DNA of 64,000 nt, from NCBI RefSeq assembly GCF_003112535.1, contig NZ_BEWA01000010.1, positions 1 to 64,000 on the forward strand. The letters run 5' to 3'. The stretch is from Streptomyces rishiriensis. GTDB taxonomy: Bacteria > Actinomycetota > Actinomycetes > Streptomycetales > Streptomycetaceae. This document shows positions 25,296 through 34,182 of this stretch, in pieces; the first letter of the stretch is position 1, and each line of letters starts with the position of its first letter. The position numbers and the translations under genes are program-made. Under the pieces are notes generated by a model, which worked only from the letters and a program-made list of their open reading frames with translations, did no database searches and was not told the origin of the DNA.

Positions 25296-26606
25296 ATGAC
25301 GCAGAGTCGGAATGAGCCCGTGAGCGGGGAGCGGCGATCGCCGAGCCGCAGGAGCGTCCTGGCCACGATGGGGGCCCTGCCGATCCTCACGGCCGCGACG
25401 TCCGTCGCCGGGGCGTCGAGAGCCGGGGCCGCGACGGCTGCCACCGCGGTGGTCGTCGACGCGTCGGCGCGGCGGCAGACGATCCGGGGATTCGGAGGCA
25501 TGAGTCACTCCGCCTGGATCGGCGACCTCACGACTGCCCAGCGGGACACGGCGTTCGGCGCCGGCGACGGTCGACTGGGACTCTCTCTGCTGAGGATCCC
25601 CGTCCCCGAGGACCGGTCCGCCTGGAGCCGGGACATGGCGACGGCGAGGCGCGCGATCGAGCTCGGCGCGACGGTCATCGCGTCGCCGTGGAACCCGCCC
25701 TCCTCCATGGTCGAGACCTTCGTCCGCGGCAGCCAGACCAATGCGCGACGTCTCAGGCACGACATGTACGGCGCCTACGCCCAGCATCTCAACGACTTCA
25801 CTGCGTTCCTGCGGAACAACGGAGTCAATCTGTACGGCATATCGGTGCAGAACGAGCCCGATTACGCACAGGACTGGACGTGGTGGACCCCCGCCGAGAT
25901 GGTCCGGTTCCTGCGGGAGAACGCCGGGTCGATCAGCACCAGGGTCATCGCGCCGGAGTCCTTCCAGTACCTGAAGAACATGTCGGACCCGATCCTCAAC
26001 GACCCGGCGGCGCTCGCCAACGTGGACGTCATCGGCGCTCATCTCTACGGCACGCCGTTCGCGAACTTCCCCTACCCCCTGTTCAAACAGAAGGGCGCGG
26101 GCAAAGAGCTCTGGATGACCGAGGTGTACTACCCCAACAGCACGGACTCGGCGGATCTGTGGCCCCAGGCGCTCGACGTGGGGGAGCACATCCACCGCGC
26201 CATGGTGGACGCCGAGTTCCAGGCGTACATCTGGTGGTACATCCGGCGAAGCTACGGCCCCATGCGCGAGGACGGCCGGATCAGCAAGCGCGGCGCCTGC
26301 ATGGCGCACTTCGCCAGGTTCGTGCGGCCCGGATCCGTACGGGTCGAGGCGACGGCCCGACCGTCGTCGGACGTCTACGTCTCGGCGTACAGGAGCGGTG
26401 ACTCGACGGTCGTGGTCGCCGTCAACAAGGGGGCCTCCGCGGTGAGTCAGCAGTTCAGCCTGGCGAACGCCAGCGCGTCCAGCGTCTCGTCGTGGCTGAC
26501 CGACGCGAACAGGAACGTCGCGTCCCAGGGCGTCACCGGGGTGTCGAACGGCGCCTTCGCCGTCTCGCTCCCCGCGCGAAGCATCACGACGCTCGTGACC
26601 GCCTGA
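25296..26606 (+). CDS. xynC: Secreted GH30 (subfamily 8-like) glucuronoxylanase
   Basis: A 436-residue secreted enzyme. The N-terminal SPSRRSVLATMGA has a twin-arginine and a hydrophobic segment, so Tat export is likely; the mature start is near residue 46. The catalytic barrel shows acid/base Glu187 (SVQNEPDY) and nucleophile Glu276 (WMTEVYYP). The stretch WWYIRRSYGPMREDGRISKR is the signature of XynC-type glucuronoxylan endoxylanases, and a beta-sandwich of about 90 residues follows. It cleaves xylan next to glucuronic acid side chains. AGGAGGAGGGG precedes the ATG. The CebR box suggests it is induced with cellulases. Confidence 0.9.
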   Translation: MTQSRNEPVSGERRSPSRRSVLATMGALPILTAATSVAGASRAGAATAATAVVVDASARRQTIRGFGGMSHSAWIGDLTTAQRDTAFGAGDGRLGLSLLRIPVPEDRSAWSRDMATARRAIELGATVIASPWNPPSSMVETFVRGSQTNARRLRHDMYGAYAQHLNDFTAFLRNNGVNLYGISVQNEPDYAQDWTWWTPAEMVRFLRENAGSISTRVIAPESFQYLKNMSDPILNDPAALANVDVIGAHLYGTPFANFPYPLFKQKGAGKELWMTEVYYPNSTDSADLWPQALDVGEHIHRAMVDAEFQAYIWWYIRRSYGPMREDGRISKRGACMAHFARFVRPGSVRVEATARPSSDVYVSAYRSGDSTVVVAVNKGASAVSQQFSLANASASSVSSWLTDANRNVASQGVTGVSNGAFAVSLPARSITTLVTA

Positions 26607-26812
26607 CCGGACCCCGGCGGAAGCCATGCGGGTCGAGCGCCGCACGCATCAGGAGGTGGTGCTCATCCCGCGTGACGCCGATCCGCAGGGGCTTGGCCGT
26701 TCCTCGCCGCCTGCACCCCCGAGGAGAGGTGAGCGGCGGCGGGTCGCGCCGCCGGCCCTCGCGTCCGAGCCGCCGCCCGGAAACCTGTGCGCTCAGTTCG
26801 GGGAAGTCGGGT
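26607..26812. other. Intergenic stretch between xynC and the membrane-protein gene
   Basis: No gene with a start site and plausible family was seen here. It separates convergent genes and should hold terminators, but no long perfect hairpin was found. Confidence 0.5.
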
Positions 26813-27409
26813 CTACTTCGTGTGGTCCTGCGGCGCGGCGGCCGTCTGCCGGGCGGCGAGGAAGCGGCTGCGGGCGATGTCGGGGTAGCGGATCGTGAAC
26901 AGGATCGGCAGGACGATGCCGGCGACCGTCAGGGCCGTGCGGGCGCCGCCGCTGTCCGGCTGGTAGCGGTGCAGCAGGGCCGAGCCCGCGCCGGTGACGG
27001 TGAAGGCGGCCGCCCACACCGCGGTGATGGCCTTGTTCACGCTGAGGAACAGCGGGGTGTTCCAGTGCTCGGAGGGCACCGACGTCCGTGCGATGCCGAG
27101 AGTGAACGGCCGGCCGACTGCCAGCGAGCCCCATGCTGTCATCGCCAGCCACAGTGAGGAACCGGCGGACGCGTAGTCCTCCACGAACGCCGAGTCGGGC
27201 GCGGCGCAGGCGACCGCGGTGGCGACCGCGAAGAACAGCGTGGCGCTGATCTCCACGACCTGCGCGTCCCACGGACGGCCGCCGGCGCGCTGGTAGCCGA
27301 TCAGGGCCAACGCGACGACGAGGCCCGCGCCTAGCGCGAGTCGGGCGTCGAAGCTTCCGACCAGGATGCTGACGACTATCCACGGAAGGAAGCTGCGCAG
27401 GTACTGCAT
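26813..27409 (-). CDS. Multi-pass membrane protein of unknown function
   Basis: A 198-residue protein with about six membrane helices (LPWIVVSILVG, ALGAGLVVALALIGY, ATLFFAVATAVACA, SSLWLAMTAWGSLAVG, AITAVWAAAFTVTGAG and LTVAGIVLPILFTI) and the polar motif RPFTLGIARTSVP between helices 4 and 5. No named family was recognised. It is divergent from the PadR gene, whose operators lie between them, so it is the likely target of that repressor. Confidence 0.75.
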   Translation of the reverse strand: MQYLRSFLPWIVVSILVGSFDARLALGAGLVVALALIGYQRAGGRPWDAQVVEISATLFFAVATAVACAAPDSAFVEDYASAGSSLWLAMTAWGSLAVGRPFTLGIARTSVPSEHWNTPLFLSVNKAITAVWAAAFTVTGAGSALLHRYQPDSGGARTALTVAGIVLPILFTIRYPDIARSRFLAARQTAAAPQDHTK

Positions 27410-27466
27410 GGTCGTGTCCCCCTGTGCGAGTGGTCTCGCTCTGCCCGAACGGGCGATGTTCCACTA

Positions 27467-27508
27467 TTGACATGTCGAAACTAGAAGGTCTTGCCGTGAC
27501 ATGTCAAG
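27467..27508. promoter_or_regulatory. Two PadR-type operators
   Basis: TTGACATGTCGAA (27467-27479) and the perfect palindrome TGACATGTCA (27497-27506) share the core TGACATGTC and are about 29 bp apart. They lie between the divergent membrane-protein gene and the PadR gene, 30-70 bp before the latter's start. Confidence 0.7.
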
Positions 27509-27537
27509 ACTGGAACGTCGGGTCTACAGTGGGAATC

Positions 27538-28086
27538 ATGAGCCTTCGCCACGCATTGCTGGGGCTGCTGTCCAACGGGCCGGGCAGCGGTTACGACCTC
27601 CTCGGCGCCTTCAAGTCGACCCTGTCGAACGTCTGGCCCGCGACTCAGAGCCAGGTCTACTCGGAGCTGACCCGGCTCGCCGACGCGGGCCTGATCAGAG
27701 TCGCGGAGGAGGGGCCGCGAGGCAGGAAGACATACGAGGTCACCGCCGACGGCCGCGAGGAGCTGCGGCACTGGCTGCTTGAGGTCGCCCCGGACGGCTA
27801 CCGCCGAAACGACATCCTCCTGAGGGTCTTCCTCCTCGGCGCGGTGGAGCCGGGTGAGGCCCGGGAGTTCATGCGCCGCCGCGCCGAGATCGCCCGCAGC
27901 CGCAACGCCCAGTTCACCGCGATGGACGAGGCGATGGCCTGGGGCGACGACGCGCTCTCCGTCTACGGGCGGCTCACCCTCGAGTGGGGCAAGCGCTTCA
28001 CGCGCATGCAGGCGGAGTGGAGTGAGTGGGCGGACGAGCAGATCGCCGAGGCGCAGGCGTCATCCGAGGAACAAGCGGACCTGTAG
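27538..28086 (+). CDS. PadR-family transcriptional regulator
   Basis: A 182-residue regulator. The winged HTH starts MSLRHALLGLLSNGPGSGYD and continues VWPATQSQVYSELTRLADAG; a C-terminal helical dimerisation domain follows (VirE-like PadR group). The ATG at 27538 follows GTGGGAATC. The divergent membrane protein is the probable regulated gene. Confidence 0.92.
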   Translation: MSLRHALLGLLSNGPGSGYDLLGAFKSTLSNVWPATQSQVYSELTRLADAGLIRVAEEGPRGRKTYEVTADGREELRHWLLEVAPDGYRRNDILLRVFLLGAVEPGEAREFMRRRAEIARSRNAQFTAMDEAMAWGDDALSVYGRLTLEWGKRFTRMQAEWSEWADEQIAEAQASSEEQADL

Positions 28087-28225
28087 GGCGCAGGGGGAGG
28101 CCGGCACGGGGGCCTTGGGATCGCTGCGCAAGGAAGATGTCGATCCGGCGGGCGTCGTCCTTCTGCGTGCAGGCGCGGTGCGGGCGCTGAGCGTGGCCTC
28201 GTCGCGTCGGCCGGGTGATACTGGC

Positions 28226-28501
28226 GTGGTGGGCGAAAGCGAACGGCAGACGGGCCGGCGCTTGGAGCAGGCGATCTTGGAGTTGCTCGAACGTCGCGGC
28301 CTCGCCAAGACGATCTGTCCCTCGGACGCCGCGCGGGCGGTGTACGAGGGGGAGGGCGACGGCTGGCGCGAACTCATGGAGCCCGCTCGCCGCGCGGCTC
28401 GCCGTCTGGTCGCGGCAGGCGAGGTGGAGATCACTCAAGCCGGCCGTCCCGTCGAGCCGACGACGGCCCGGGGCGCGATCCGTATCCGCCGTGTCCGCTG
28501 A
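28226..28501 (+). CDS. DUF3253-like small protein
   Basis: About 90 residues, helical and basic: RLEQAILELLERRGLAKTIC, then PSDAARAV and GEVEITQAGRPVEP, matching the DUF3253 winged-helix-like pattern. There are two candidate GTG starts (28226 and 28229). No Shine-Dalgarno is seen, but GATACT lies just upstream, so the transcript may be leaderless. Function unknown. Confidence 0.7.
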   Translation: MVGESERQTGRRLEQAILELLERRGLAKTICPSDAARAVYEGEGDGWRELMEPARRAARRLVAAGEVEITQAGRPVEPTTARGAIRIRRVR

Positions 28502-28535
28502 GGAAGCGGCTGCAATTCGCTGACCGGATGCGCCC

Positions 28536-28946
28536 GTGACCGGCCGCGTCACGTCAACTCGCGGCGACGTCGTCGGCCCGGCACGGTGCCCCGCAGACCG
28601 CAGACCGCAGACCGCAGACCGCAGACCGCAGACCGCAGACCGCAGACCGCTGTACGCGGCGTGGCTGACCGCGGTCGCCGTCACCGCCGCCACCTGGTGG
28701 ACCTTGGCCCATTTGCTGCACACACGGTACGGCCGTGTGGTCCTGTCGGGAGAGGCCGAGTCCGGCGTGGAACCGCCTCCGCCGCGGTTGCCGCCGTGGT
28801 CGGGGGCCGTGACAGGAGGCGGGACGCTTCGGCGGCAGACACGGGCGCCGATGGTCGAAGTATCGGACATGCGCGATCTGTTGACATGCTTTCAGGCCCT
28901 CCTATTATCGACAGCTGTCCGTCATTCTGATCAGTGTTCGACATGA
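28536..28946 (+). CDS. Possible small membrane protein gene containing a heptanucleotide repeat
   Basis: A 136-codon frame opening with GTG. The repeat at 28593-28648 is translated as ADRRPQT units and then runs straight into a good membrane helix (LYAAWLTAVAVTAATWWTLAHLL). G/C-rich codon use holds to about 28840 and then drops. The 3' end includes a TTA codon and overlaps the strong promoter at 28881-28908, so the true stop or even the gene itself is uncertain. Changing the repeat number would shift the frame. Confidence 0.4.
   Translation: MTGRVTSTRGDVVGPARCPADRRPQTADRRPQTADRRPLYAAWLTAVAVTAATWWTLAHLLHTRYGRVVLSGEAESGVEPPPPRLPPWSGAVTGGGTLRRQTRAPMVEVSDMRDLLTCFQALLLSTAVRHSDQCST
28593..28648. 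repeat. Eight perfect tandem copies of the heptamer GCAGACC
   Basis: 56 bp of exact 7-bp repeats. Because 7 is not a multiple of 3, each gain or loss of one unit changes the reading frame across it. Confidence 0.97.
28881..28908 (+). promoter_or_regulatory. Near-consensus vegetative promoter (TTGACA-16-TATTAT)
   Basis: TTGACA at 28881-28886 and TATTAT at 28903-28908 with a 16-bp spacer give one of the best sigma-70 type matches in the window. It points at the arabinofuranosidase gene with a leader of about 175 nt. Confidence 0.75.
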
Positions 28947-29013
28947 CGAACGCACCTCTCCTCCTGTCCGCTCCCACCGCGTCCGGCTCCGGACGTCATC
29001 TGCCATAGGAAAT

Positions 29014-29027
29014 GGCATGTCCATGCC
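29014..29027. promoter_or_regulatory. Short inverted repeat in the arabinofuranosidase leader
   Basis: GGCAT-GTCC-ATGCC, 5-bp arms, lies in the leader between the promoter and the start codon. It may be an operator; the evidence is weak. Confidence 0.3.
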
Positions 29028-29090
29028 TATCGCGCAATGTCTCCCAGCCGTGGGAGGCCGACGAACCCCCTCATCCCCAGGAGACCGCCC

Positions 29091-30662
29091 ATGCCCGTGA
29101 CACCGGTCCGCTCCAGGCGGGCCAGGCCGCTCGCGCTGTTCGCGATCGTGCTGGCCATGGCCACATTCCTGCTCGGCGGCCCCGCCTCCGCGGGCACCAG
29201 CGCCGCGGCCGCCGGCTCGCTGCCCTGCGACCTGTACGCCGCCGCCGGCACGCCCTGCGTGGCCGCGCACAGCACGACACGCGCCCTCTACTCCACCTAC
29301 AACGGCCGCCTCTACCAGGTCAGGCGCGCCTCGGACGGCTCCACCCGGGACGTCGGCGTGCTCAGTTCGGGCGGGTACGCCGATGCCGCCGCGCAGGACT
29401 CCTTCTGCGCGGGGACGAGCTGTCTCATCACCGTCGTCTACGACCAGTCCGGCCGCGGCAACCATCTCACCCAGGCGCCGCCCGGAGGGTTCCAGGGCCC
29501 TGCGGCGGGAGGTTACGACAACCTCGCGGAGGCGTCCGCGGCACCGGTCATCGTGGGCGGCCACAAGGCGTACGGCGTCTTCATCGCGCCCGGTACCGGT
29601 TACCGCAACAACCACACCAACGGCATCGCCACCGGTGACCAGCCGGAAGGCATGTACGCGATCCTCGACGGAACCCACCGTAACGGCGGTTGCTGTTTCG
29701 ACTACGGCAACGCCGAGACCAACAGCCGGGACAACGGCAACGGCACGATGGAGGCCGTCTATTTCGGCGACATCAAGGCGTGGGGCTATGGAACGGGCAA
29801 CGGTCCCTGGGTCATGGCCGACCTGGAGAACGGGCTTTTCTCCGGAGTGAACCCCGGCTACAACGCCAACGACCCCAGCGTCAGCCACCGGTTCCTCACC
29901 GCGATCGTCAAGGGCGGCCCGAACCGCTGGGCGATCCGGGCCGGCAACGCCCAGTCCGGGGGCCTGTCCACGTACTACGACGGTCCTCGGCCCAACGCCT
30001 CGGGCTACAACCCGATGAAGAAGGAAGGCGCGATCATCCTCGGTATCGGCGGCGACAACAGCAACAGTTCCGCCGGCACCTTCTACGAGGGCGTCATGAC
30101 GTCGGGCTATCCGTCAGAGGCGACCGAGAACGCCGTACAGGCCAACATCAGCGCCGCCGGGTACGTGGCGTCCCCTCCGGCAGGCGCCCCCGCCGCGGGT
30201 TCCCGCGTGTCACTGCGGGCCACCACCTCCTGCTGCACCGACAACTTCATCCGGCACAACAGCGCCGACAGCGACGCCGTCATCGCGGCGGTCTCCGCCT
30301 CCAGCGCCTCGGCCGACAAGGCCGCCGCCACCTGGACCGTGCGTCAGGGCCTCGGTGACGCCTCCTGCGTCTCCTTCGAATCCGCCGACAAGCCGGGGCA
30401 GTACCTGCGTCACTACGACTTCCGACTGCGCGTGGCGACCATCGACAGCAGCGCACTGTCCCGACTGGACGCCACGTTCTGTCCGCAGGCGAGTCACAAC
30501 GGCCAAGGCGTCTCGCTCCGGTCCGCCAACTACCCGAGTGACTTCGTGCGCCACTACAACCACGACGTCTACATCGCGAGCCACGGCGGGTCCCACGCGT
30601 GGGACAGCACCGGCGCCTGGTCCGACGACACCAGTTGGGTGGTGACCTCGCCCTGGGCCTGA
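29091..30662 (+). CDS. abfB: Secreted alpha-L-arabinofuranosidase B (GH54 + CBM42)
   Basis: A 523-residue secreted enzyme. The signal peptide has basic residues then ALFAIVLAMATFLLGG, with cleavage near PASAG. The catalytic GH54 beta-sandwich (about 45-355) opens with LPCDLYAAAGTPCVAAHSTT and includes HRNGGCCFDYGNAETN, the conserved Cys-Cys and Asp region. The CBM42/AbfB domain (about 375-520) has three trefoil-like repeats with NFIRHNSAD, YLRHYDFRL and FVRHYNHDVY. It removes arabinose side chains from arabinoxylan, complementing XynC. CAGGAGACC precedes the ATG. Confidence 0.92.
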   Translation: MPVTPVRSRRARPLALFAIVLAMATFLLGGPASAGTSAAAAGSLPCDLYAAAGTPCVAAHSTTRALYSTYNGRLYQVRRASDGSTRDVGVLSSGGYADAAAQDSFCAGTSCLITVVYDQSGRGNHLTQAPPGGFQGPAAGGYDNLAEASAAPVIVGGHKAYGVFIAPGTGYRNNHTNGIATGDQPEGMYAILDGTHRNGGCCFDYGNAETNSRDNGNGTMEAVYFGDIKAWGYGTGNGPWVMADLENGLFSGVNPGYNANDPSVSHRFLTAIVKGGPNRWAIRAGNAQSGGLSTYYDGPRPNASGYNPMKKEGAIILGIGGDNSNSSAGTFYEGVMTSGYPSEATENAVQANISAAGYVASPPAGAPAAGSRVSLRATTSCCTDNFIRHNSADSDAVIAAVSASSASADKAAATWTVRQGLGDASCVSFESADKPGQYLRHYDFRLRVATIDSSALSRLDATFCPQASHNGQGVSLRSANYPSDFVRHYNHDVYIASHGGSHAWDSTGAWSDDTSWVVTSPWA

Positions 30663-30760
30663 GGCCCGCCACGCCGGACGGGCGTCGAGCCGCGCCGCCG
30701 CCTCGGCGGCGACGTCGGACGTCGGCGAGAGGGTGAAGTACGCGCCGGCCGAAGGCCGTT

Positions 30761-30796
30761 CGACGCAGCCGGGGCAGGGGAGCCCCGGCTGCGTCG
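30761..30796. terminator. Perfect 15-bp hairpin between convergent genes
   Basis: The arm at 30761-30775 is fully complementary to 30782-30796 with a 6-nt loop (AGGGGA). It lies in the 282-bp gap between the converging abfB and xdhC genes and likely stops transcription from both sides. The rest of that gap holds no gene I can support; a second copy of TTCGACGCAGCC follows at about 30812. Confidence 0.85.
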
Positions 30797-30944
30797 GATG
30801 GACGACGGCGCGTTCGACGCAGCCCTCGCGGATGCTTCCCACCGCCGGGCGTCCCGCGCGCCCGGCGGCCGCTTCCTCCAGCGCGCCGAGCGCCCGAGTG
30901 CGCCGAGCGTGCTGGCTGCCCGAGCGCGCCGGGCCGTCGACGGC

Positions 30945-32066
30945 TCAGGCTGACCGGCGATGGTGGATCGGCCTGTCCGACCCGGTCAACGGCAGACCCG
31001 TACCGCCCCGGCGGGCGGCGACGATCTCCGCCGCGATCGACAGAGCGGTCTCCTCCGGCGTGCGCCCCCCGAGGTCCAGGCCGATGGGCGACCTCAGCCG
31101 CGCCAGCTCATGGTCCTGCAGACCGATGTCGCGCAGCCGCCGGTCCCGATCGGCATGGGTGCGGTGGGAACCCATCGCGCCGACGAACGACACCGGCAAC
31201 CGCAGCGCGACCTCCAGCAGCGGGACGTCGAACTTGGCGTCGTGGGTGAGCACGCACACCACCGTGCGCGTGTCCGTCCGGGTGCCCCGCAGATAGCGGT
31301 GCGGCCAGTCCACGACGACCTCGTCGGCCTCGGGGAAACGCTCCGGGGTGGTGAAGACGGGACGGGCGTCGCACACGGTGACGTGATACCCCAGGAACTT
31401 GCCGGCGCGTACCAGGGCCGCCGCGAAGTCGACGGCGCCGAACACGATCATCCGGGGCGGCGGCACGCTCGGTTCGACGAGCAGGGCGAGGCCGCCGGGG
31501 CAGTGCGAACCGTCCGGCGACAGCTCGACCGTGTCGGTGCGACCCGTGTCCAGCGCGGCCAGGCCCTGTGCGGTGGCGGCTCGGTCGAGGTCCTCGTGCC
31601 CGCCGAGCGCGCCCTCCCGGGAGCCGTCGGCGTGCACGAGCAGCGCGCCGCCGAGAAGGGCCGCGGGACCGCGGACGACCCTGACCAGCGCCGTCGGCTC
31701 GCCTCGTGCCACTCGCTCCAGAGCGGAACGCAGCAGCGCGCCGACCGGACCGTCCGGGGTGAGCGGGGTGACCAGGACGTCGAGGACCCCTCCGCACGTG
31801 AGTCCCACGGCGAAGGCGTCCTCGTCGTCGTAGCCGAACCGTTCGAGGACGCTGTCCCCGCTCTCCAGCGCCCGCGCGCACAGGTCGTACACGGAAGCCT
31901 CCACACAGCCGCCGGACACCGACCCGATGACGGTTCCCTGCCCGTCGACGGCGAGGGCGGCGCCGGGACCGCGGGGCGCGCTGCCGCCGACCGACACGAC
32001 GGTCGCGACGGCGGCCGCACGGCCCTCGGCCAGCCAGTCGCCCAGCTGGGGCGCGAGGTCAAGCAT
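30945..32066 (-). CDS. XdhC/CoxI-family molybdenum cofactor maturation factor
   Basis: A 373-residue protein. The N-terminal XdhC block is ATVVSVGGSAPRGPGAALAV with GSVSGGCVEASV. The C-terminal Rossmann-like domain includes MIVFGAVDFAAALVRAGKFL and VCVLTHDAKFDVPLL, VGAMGSHRTHADR. XdhC proteins bind, protect and insert Mo cofactor (PaoD role in E. coli). Its start overlaps the end of the molybdenum subunit gene, closing a four-gene operon. Confidence 0.92.
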   Translation of the reverse strand: MLDLAPQLGDWLAEGRAAAVATVVSVGGSAPRGPGAALAVDGQGTVIGSVSGGCVEASVYDLCARALESGDSVLERFGYDDEDAFAVGLTCGGVLDVLVTPLTPDGPVGALLRSALERVARGEPTALVRVVRGPAALLGGALLVHADGSREGALGGHEDLDRAATAQGLAALDTGRTDTVELSPDGSHCPGGLALLVEPSVPPPRMIVFGAVDFAAALVRAGKFLGYHVTVCDARPVFTTPERFPEADEVVVDWPHRYLRGTRTDTRTVVCVLTHDAKFDVPLLEVALRLPVSFVGAMGSHRTHADRDRRLRDIGLQDHELARLRSPIGLDLGGRTPEETALSIAAEIVAARRGGTGLPLTGSDRPIHHRRSA

Positions 32067-34182
32067 CCTGGCCGCCCGTCAGAACACGGTCGGGGCGGAT
32101 GGGCAGGCTGCGGTGGCGTACGCCGGTCGCGTGCCACACGGCGTTGGCGACGGCGGCGGCCGCGCCGACGACGCCGATCTCGCCGATTCCCTTGATGCCG
32201 ACCGGGTCCTCGGGGTCGTCGTCCGCCACCCAGTGCGCCTCGACGCGCGGTACGTCGGCGTGCGTGGCCACGTGGTAGCCCGCGAGGTCCGCGCCGACGG
32301 GCCCACCGGAGACCGCGTCGCGCGCGGCTTCCTCGTGCAGGGCCATGGAGATGCCCCAGATCATCCCGCCCGTGAACTGGCCGCGAGCCGTGAGGGGGTT
32401 GACGATGCGCCCCGCCGCGAACACGCCGAGCATGCGCCGTACCCGGACCTCGCCGGTGCCGGTGTCGACGGCGACCTCCGCGAACTGCGCGCCGAAGGAG
32501 TGCCGTTCCTTCTGTGCGAGCGCGGCGATCGCCTCGGTGGTGTCGGAGCGCGCGGTGACGCCCTCGGCCGGGATCGCGGCACCCGGCACGAGCCGGTCGC
32601 GCAGTTCGCCCGCAGCGGCCATGACCGCCCATGCCCAGGACCGCGTCCCCATGGATCCGCCCGCGATCATCGCGGGCCCGAACGCGCTGTCGCCCAGGCG
32701 TACTTGTACGCGTTCCACCGGGACGTCCAGGGCGTCTGCGGCCACCAGCGTGAGAGCCGTCCGGGCGCCGGTGCCGATGTCCGCCGCCGAGATCCGCACG
32801 GTGAAGCGGCCGTCCGCCTCGGCGGTGATCGAGGCTGTGGACGGCGCGGCGCCGGCGCCGAAGGAAGCCGCCGCGGTGCCGGTGCCGAGGAGCCAGCGCC
32901 CCTCGCGCCGCACCCCGGGCCGCGGGTCGCGCCGGTCCCAGCCGAAGCGACGGGCGCCCTCCTCGAAGCAGGCGCGCAGATTGCGTCCGGCGAAGGGGAG
33001 ACCGGAGACCGGGCCCCGGTCCGGGTCGTTGCGCAGCCGCAGCTCGACCGGGTCGACGCCGCACGCGTGGGCGAGTTCGTCGAGCGCGGCCTCCAGCGCG
33101 AAGGAGCCCGGCGCCTCGCCCGGAGCGCGCATCCAGGTGGGGGTCGGGACGTCGAGAGGCACGACCTGGTTCTCCGTGCGGTGCGCGTCGGCGTCGTACA
33201 TCACCCGGGCCACGCCGGCACTCGGCTCGACGAACTCGAACACGGTGGAGGTGCGGCTGAGCGAGAGGTGGTCCAGTGCGCGCAGCCGCCCGTCGGCGTC
33301 CGCTCCGAGCCTGACCCGCTGGATGGTGGGGCTGCGGTGGCCGGCCAGCGTGAACATCTGACGGCGCGTCATGACCACGCGCACCGGGCGCCCGGTCATC
33401 CTGGACGCCATCACGGCGGCCACCTGGTGGGCGCGCACGCCCTTGCTGCCGAAGCCGCCGCCGACGTGCTCCGAACGCACCCGCACCGACGCGGGATCGA
33501 GCCCGAAGAGGTTCGCGAGTTCCGCGACGACCCAGGTGGTGCCCTGGTTGGAGTCCACCACCTCCAGCCGGTCGCCCTCCCAGCGGGCTGTGGCCGCATG
33601 GGGCTCCATGGGGTGGTGGTGTTCTTCCGGAGTGGTGTACGTGGCGTCCACCACGTAGGCGGACGCGGCGAGTTCGGCCGCCAGATCGCCCTTGTCCGTC
33701 ACGGCGGGCATATGGCCGTCCGACGGGTGGGCGTCGGGATGGTCGCCGGTGAAGCCGACGTCGTGCGGGGCCTGTTCGTAGTGGACCACGAGGGACTCGG
33801 CGGCCTCGCGCGCCTGTTCCGACGTCTCGGCGACCACCAGCGCCACCGGCCAGCCCAGATGGGGCACCCGGTCGTTCTGGAAGACCGCGCACGTCGGGTC
33901 CGGGCCGGTGCCCAGCATTCCCACGTAGTCCGTCTTCAGCGGCGGCGCGTTGCGATGGTCCAGCACGCACAGGACGCCGGGCATCGCGAGGACGGCCTCC
34001 GCCCCGATGTCGCGGATCCGGCCGCGTGCCACGGTGGACAGCACCAGCCAGCCGTGGGCGAGGTCGGCGAAGGGCACCTCGCCCGCGTACCGGGCCGCAC
34101 CGGTGACCTTGTCCCGCCCCTCCACGCGGACGTGGCCGGTGCCGACGGCGCGGGCGGGGGCGAGGGGCGCCTCGGCCGTCAT
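32059..34182 (-). CDS. Molybdenum-binding subunit of xanthine/aldehyde oxidase family (PaoC-like)
   Basis: A 707-residue subunit. The N-terminal aldehyde-oxidase a/b hammerhead domain is DKVTGAARYAGEVPFADLAH. Mo-cofactor motifs include GGGFGSKG, WMRAPGEAPGSFALEAALDE and, near the C-terminus, GIKGIGEIGVVG with the catalytic Glu. At about 700 residues it is the short PaoC/YagR type. It overlaps xdhC by 8 nt and the FAD-subunit gene by 4 nt. Confidence 0.92.
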   Translation of the reverse strand: MTAEAPLAPARAVGTGHVRVEGRDKVTGAARYAGEVPFADLAHGWLVLSTVARGRIRDIGAEAVLAMPGVLCVLDHRNAPPLKTDYVGMLGTGPDPTCAVFQNDRVPHLGWPVALVVAETSEQAREAAESLVVHYEQAPHDVGFTGDHPDAHPSDGHMPAVTDKGDLAAELAASAYVVDATYTTPEEHHHPMEPHAATARWEGDRLEVVDSNQGTTWVVAELANLFGLDPASVRVRSEHVGGGFGSKGVRAHQVAAVMASRMTGRPVRVVMTRRQMFTLAGHRSPTIQRVRLGADADGRLRALDHLSLSRTSTVFEFVEPSAGVARVMYDADAHRTENQVVPLDVPTPTWMRAPGEAPGSFALEAALDELAHACGVDPVELRLRNDPDRGPVSGLPFAGRNLRACFEEGARRFGWDRRDPRPGVRREGRWLLGTGTAAASFGAGAAPSTASITAEADGRFTVRISAADIGTGARTALTLVAADALDVPVERVQVRLGDSAFGPAMIAGGSMGTRSWAWAVMAAAGELRDRLVPGAAIPAEGVTARSDTTEAIAALAQKERHSFGAQFAEVAVDTGTGEVRVRRMLGVFAAGRIVNPLTARGQFTGGMIWGISMALHEEAARDAVSGGPVGADLAGYHVATHADVPRVEAHWVADDDPEDPVGIKGIGEIGVVGAAAAVANAVWHATGVRHRSLPIRPDRVLTGGQDA

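Noticed and set aside
28593..28648. CRISPR-like repeat array
   Set aside because: The units are 7 bp, directly adjacent and lack spacers; it is a simple tandem repeat.
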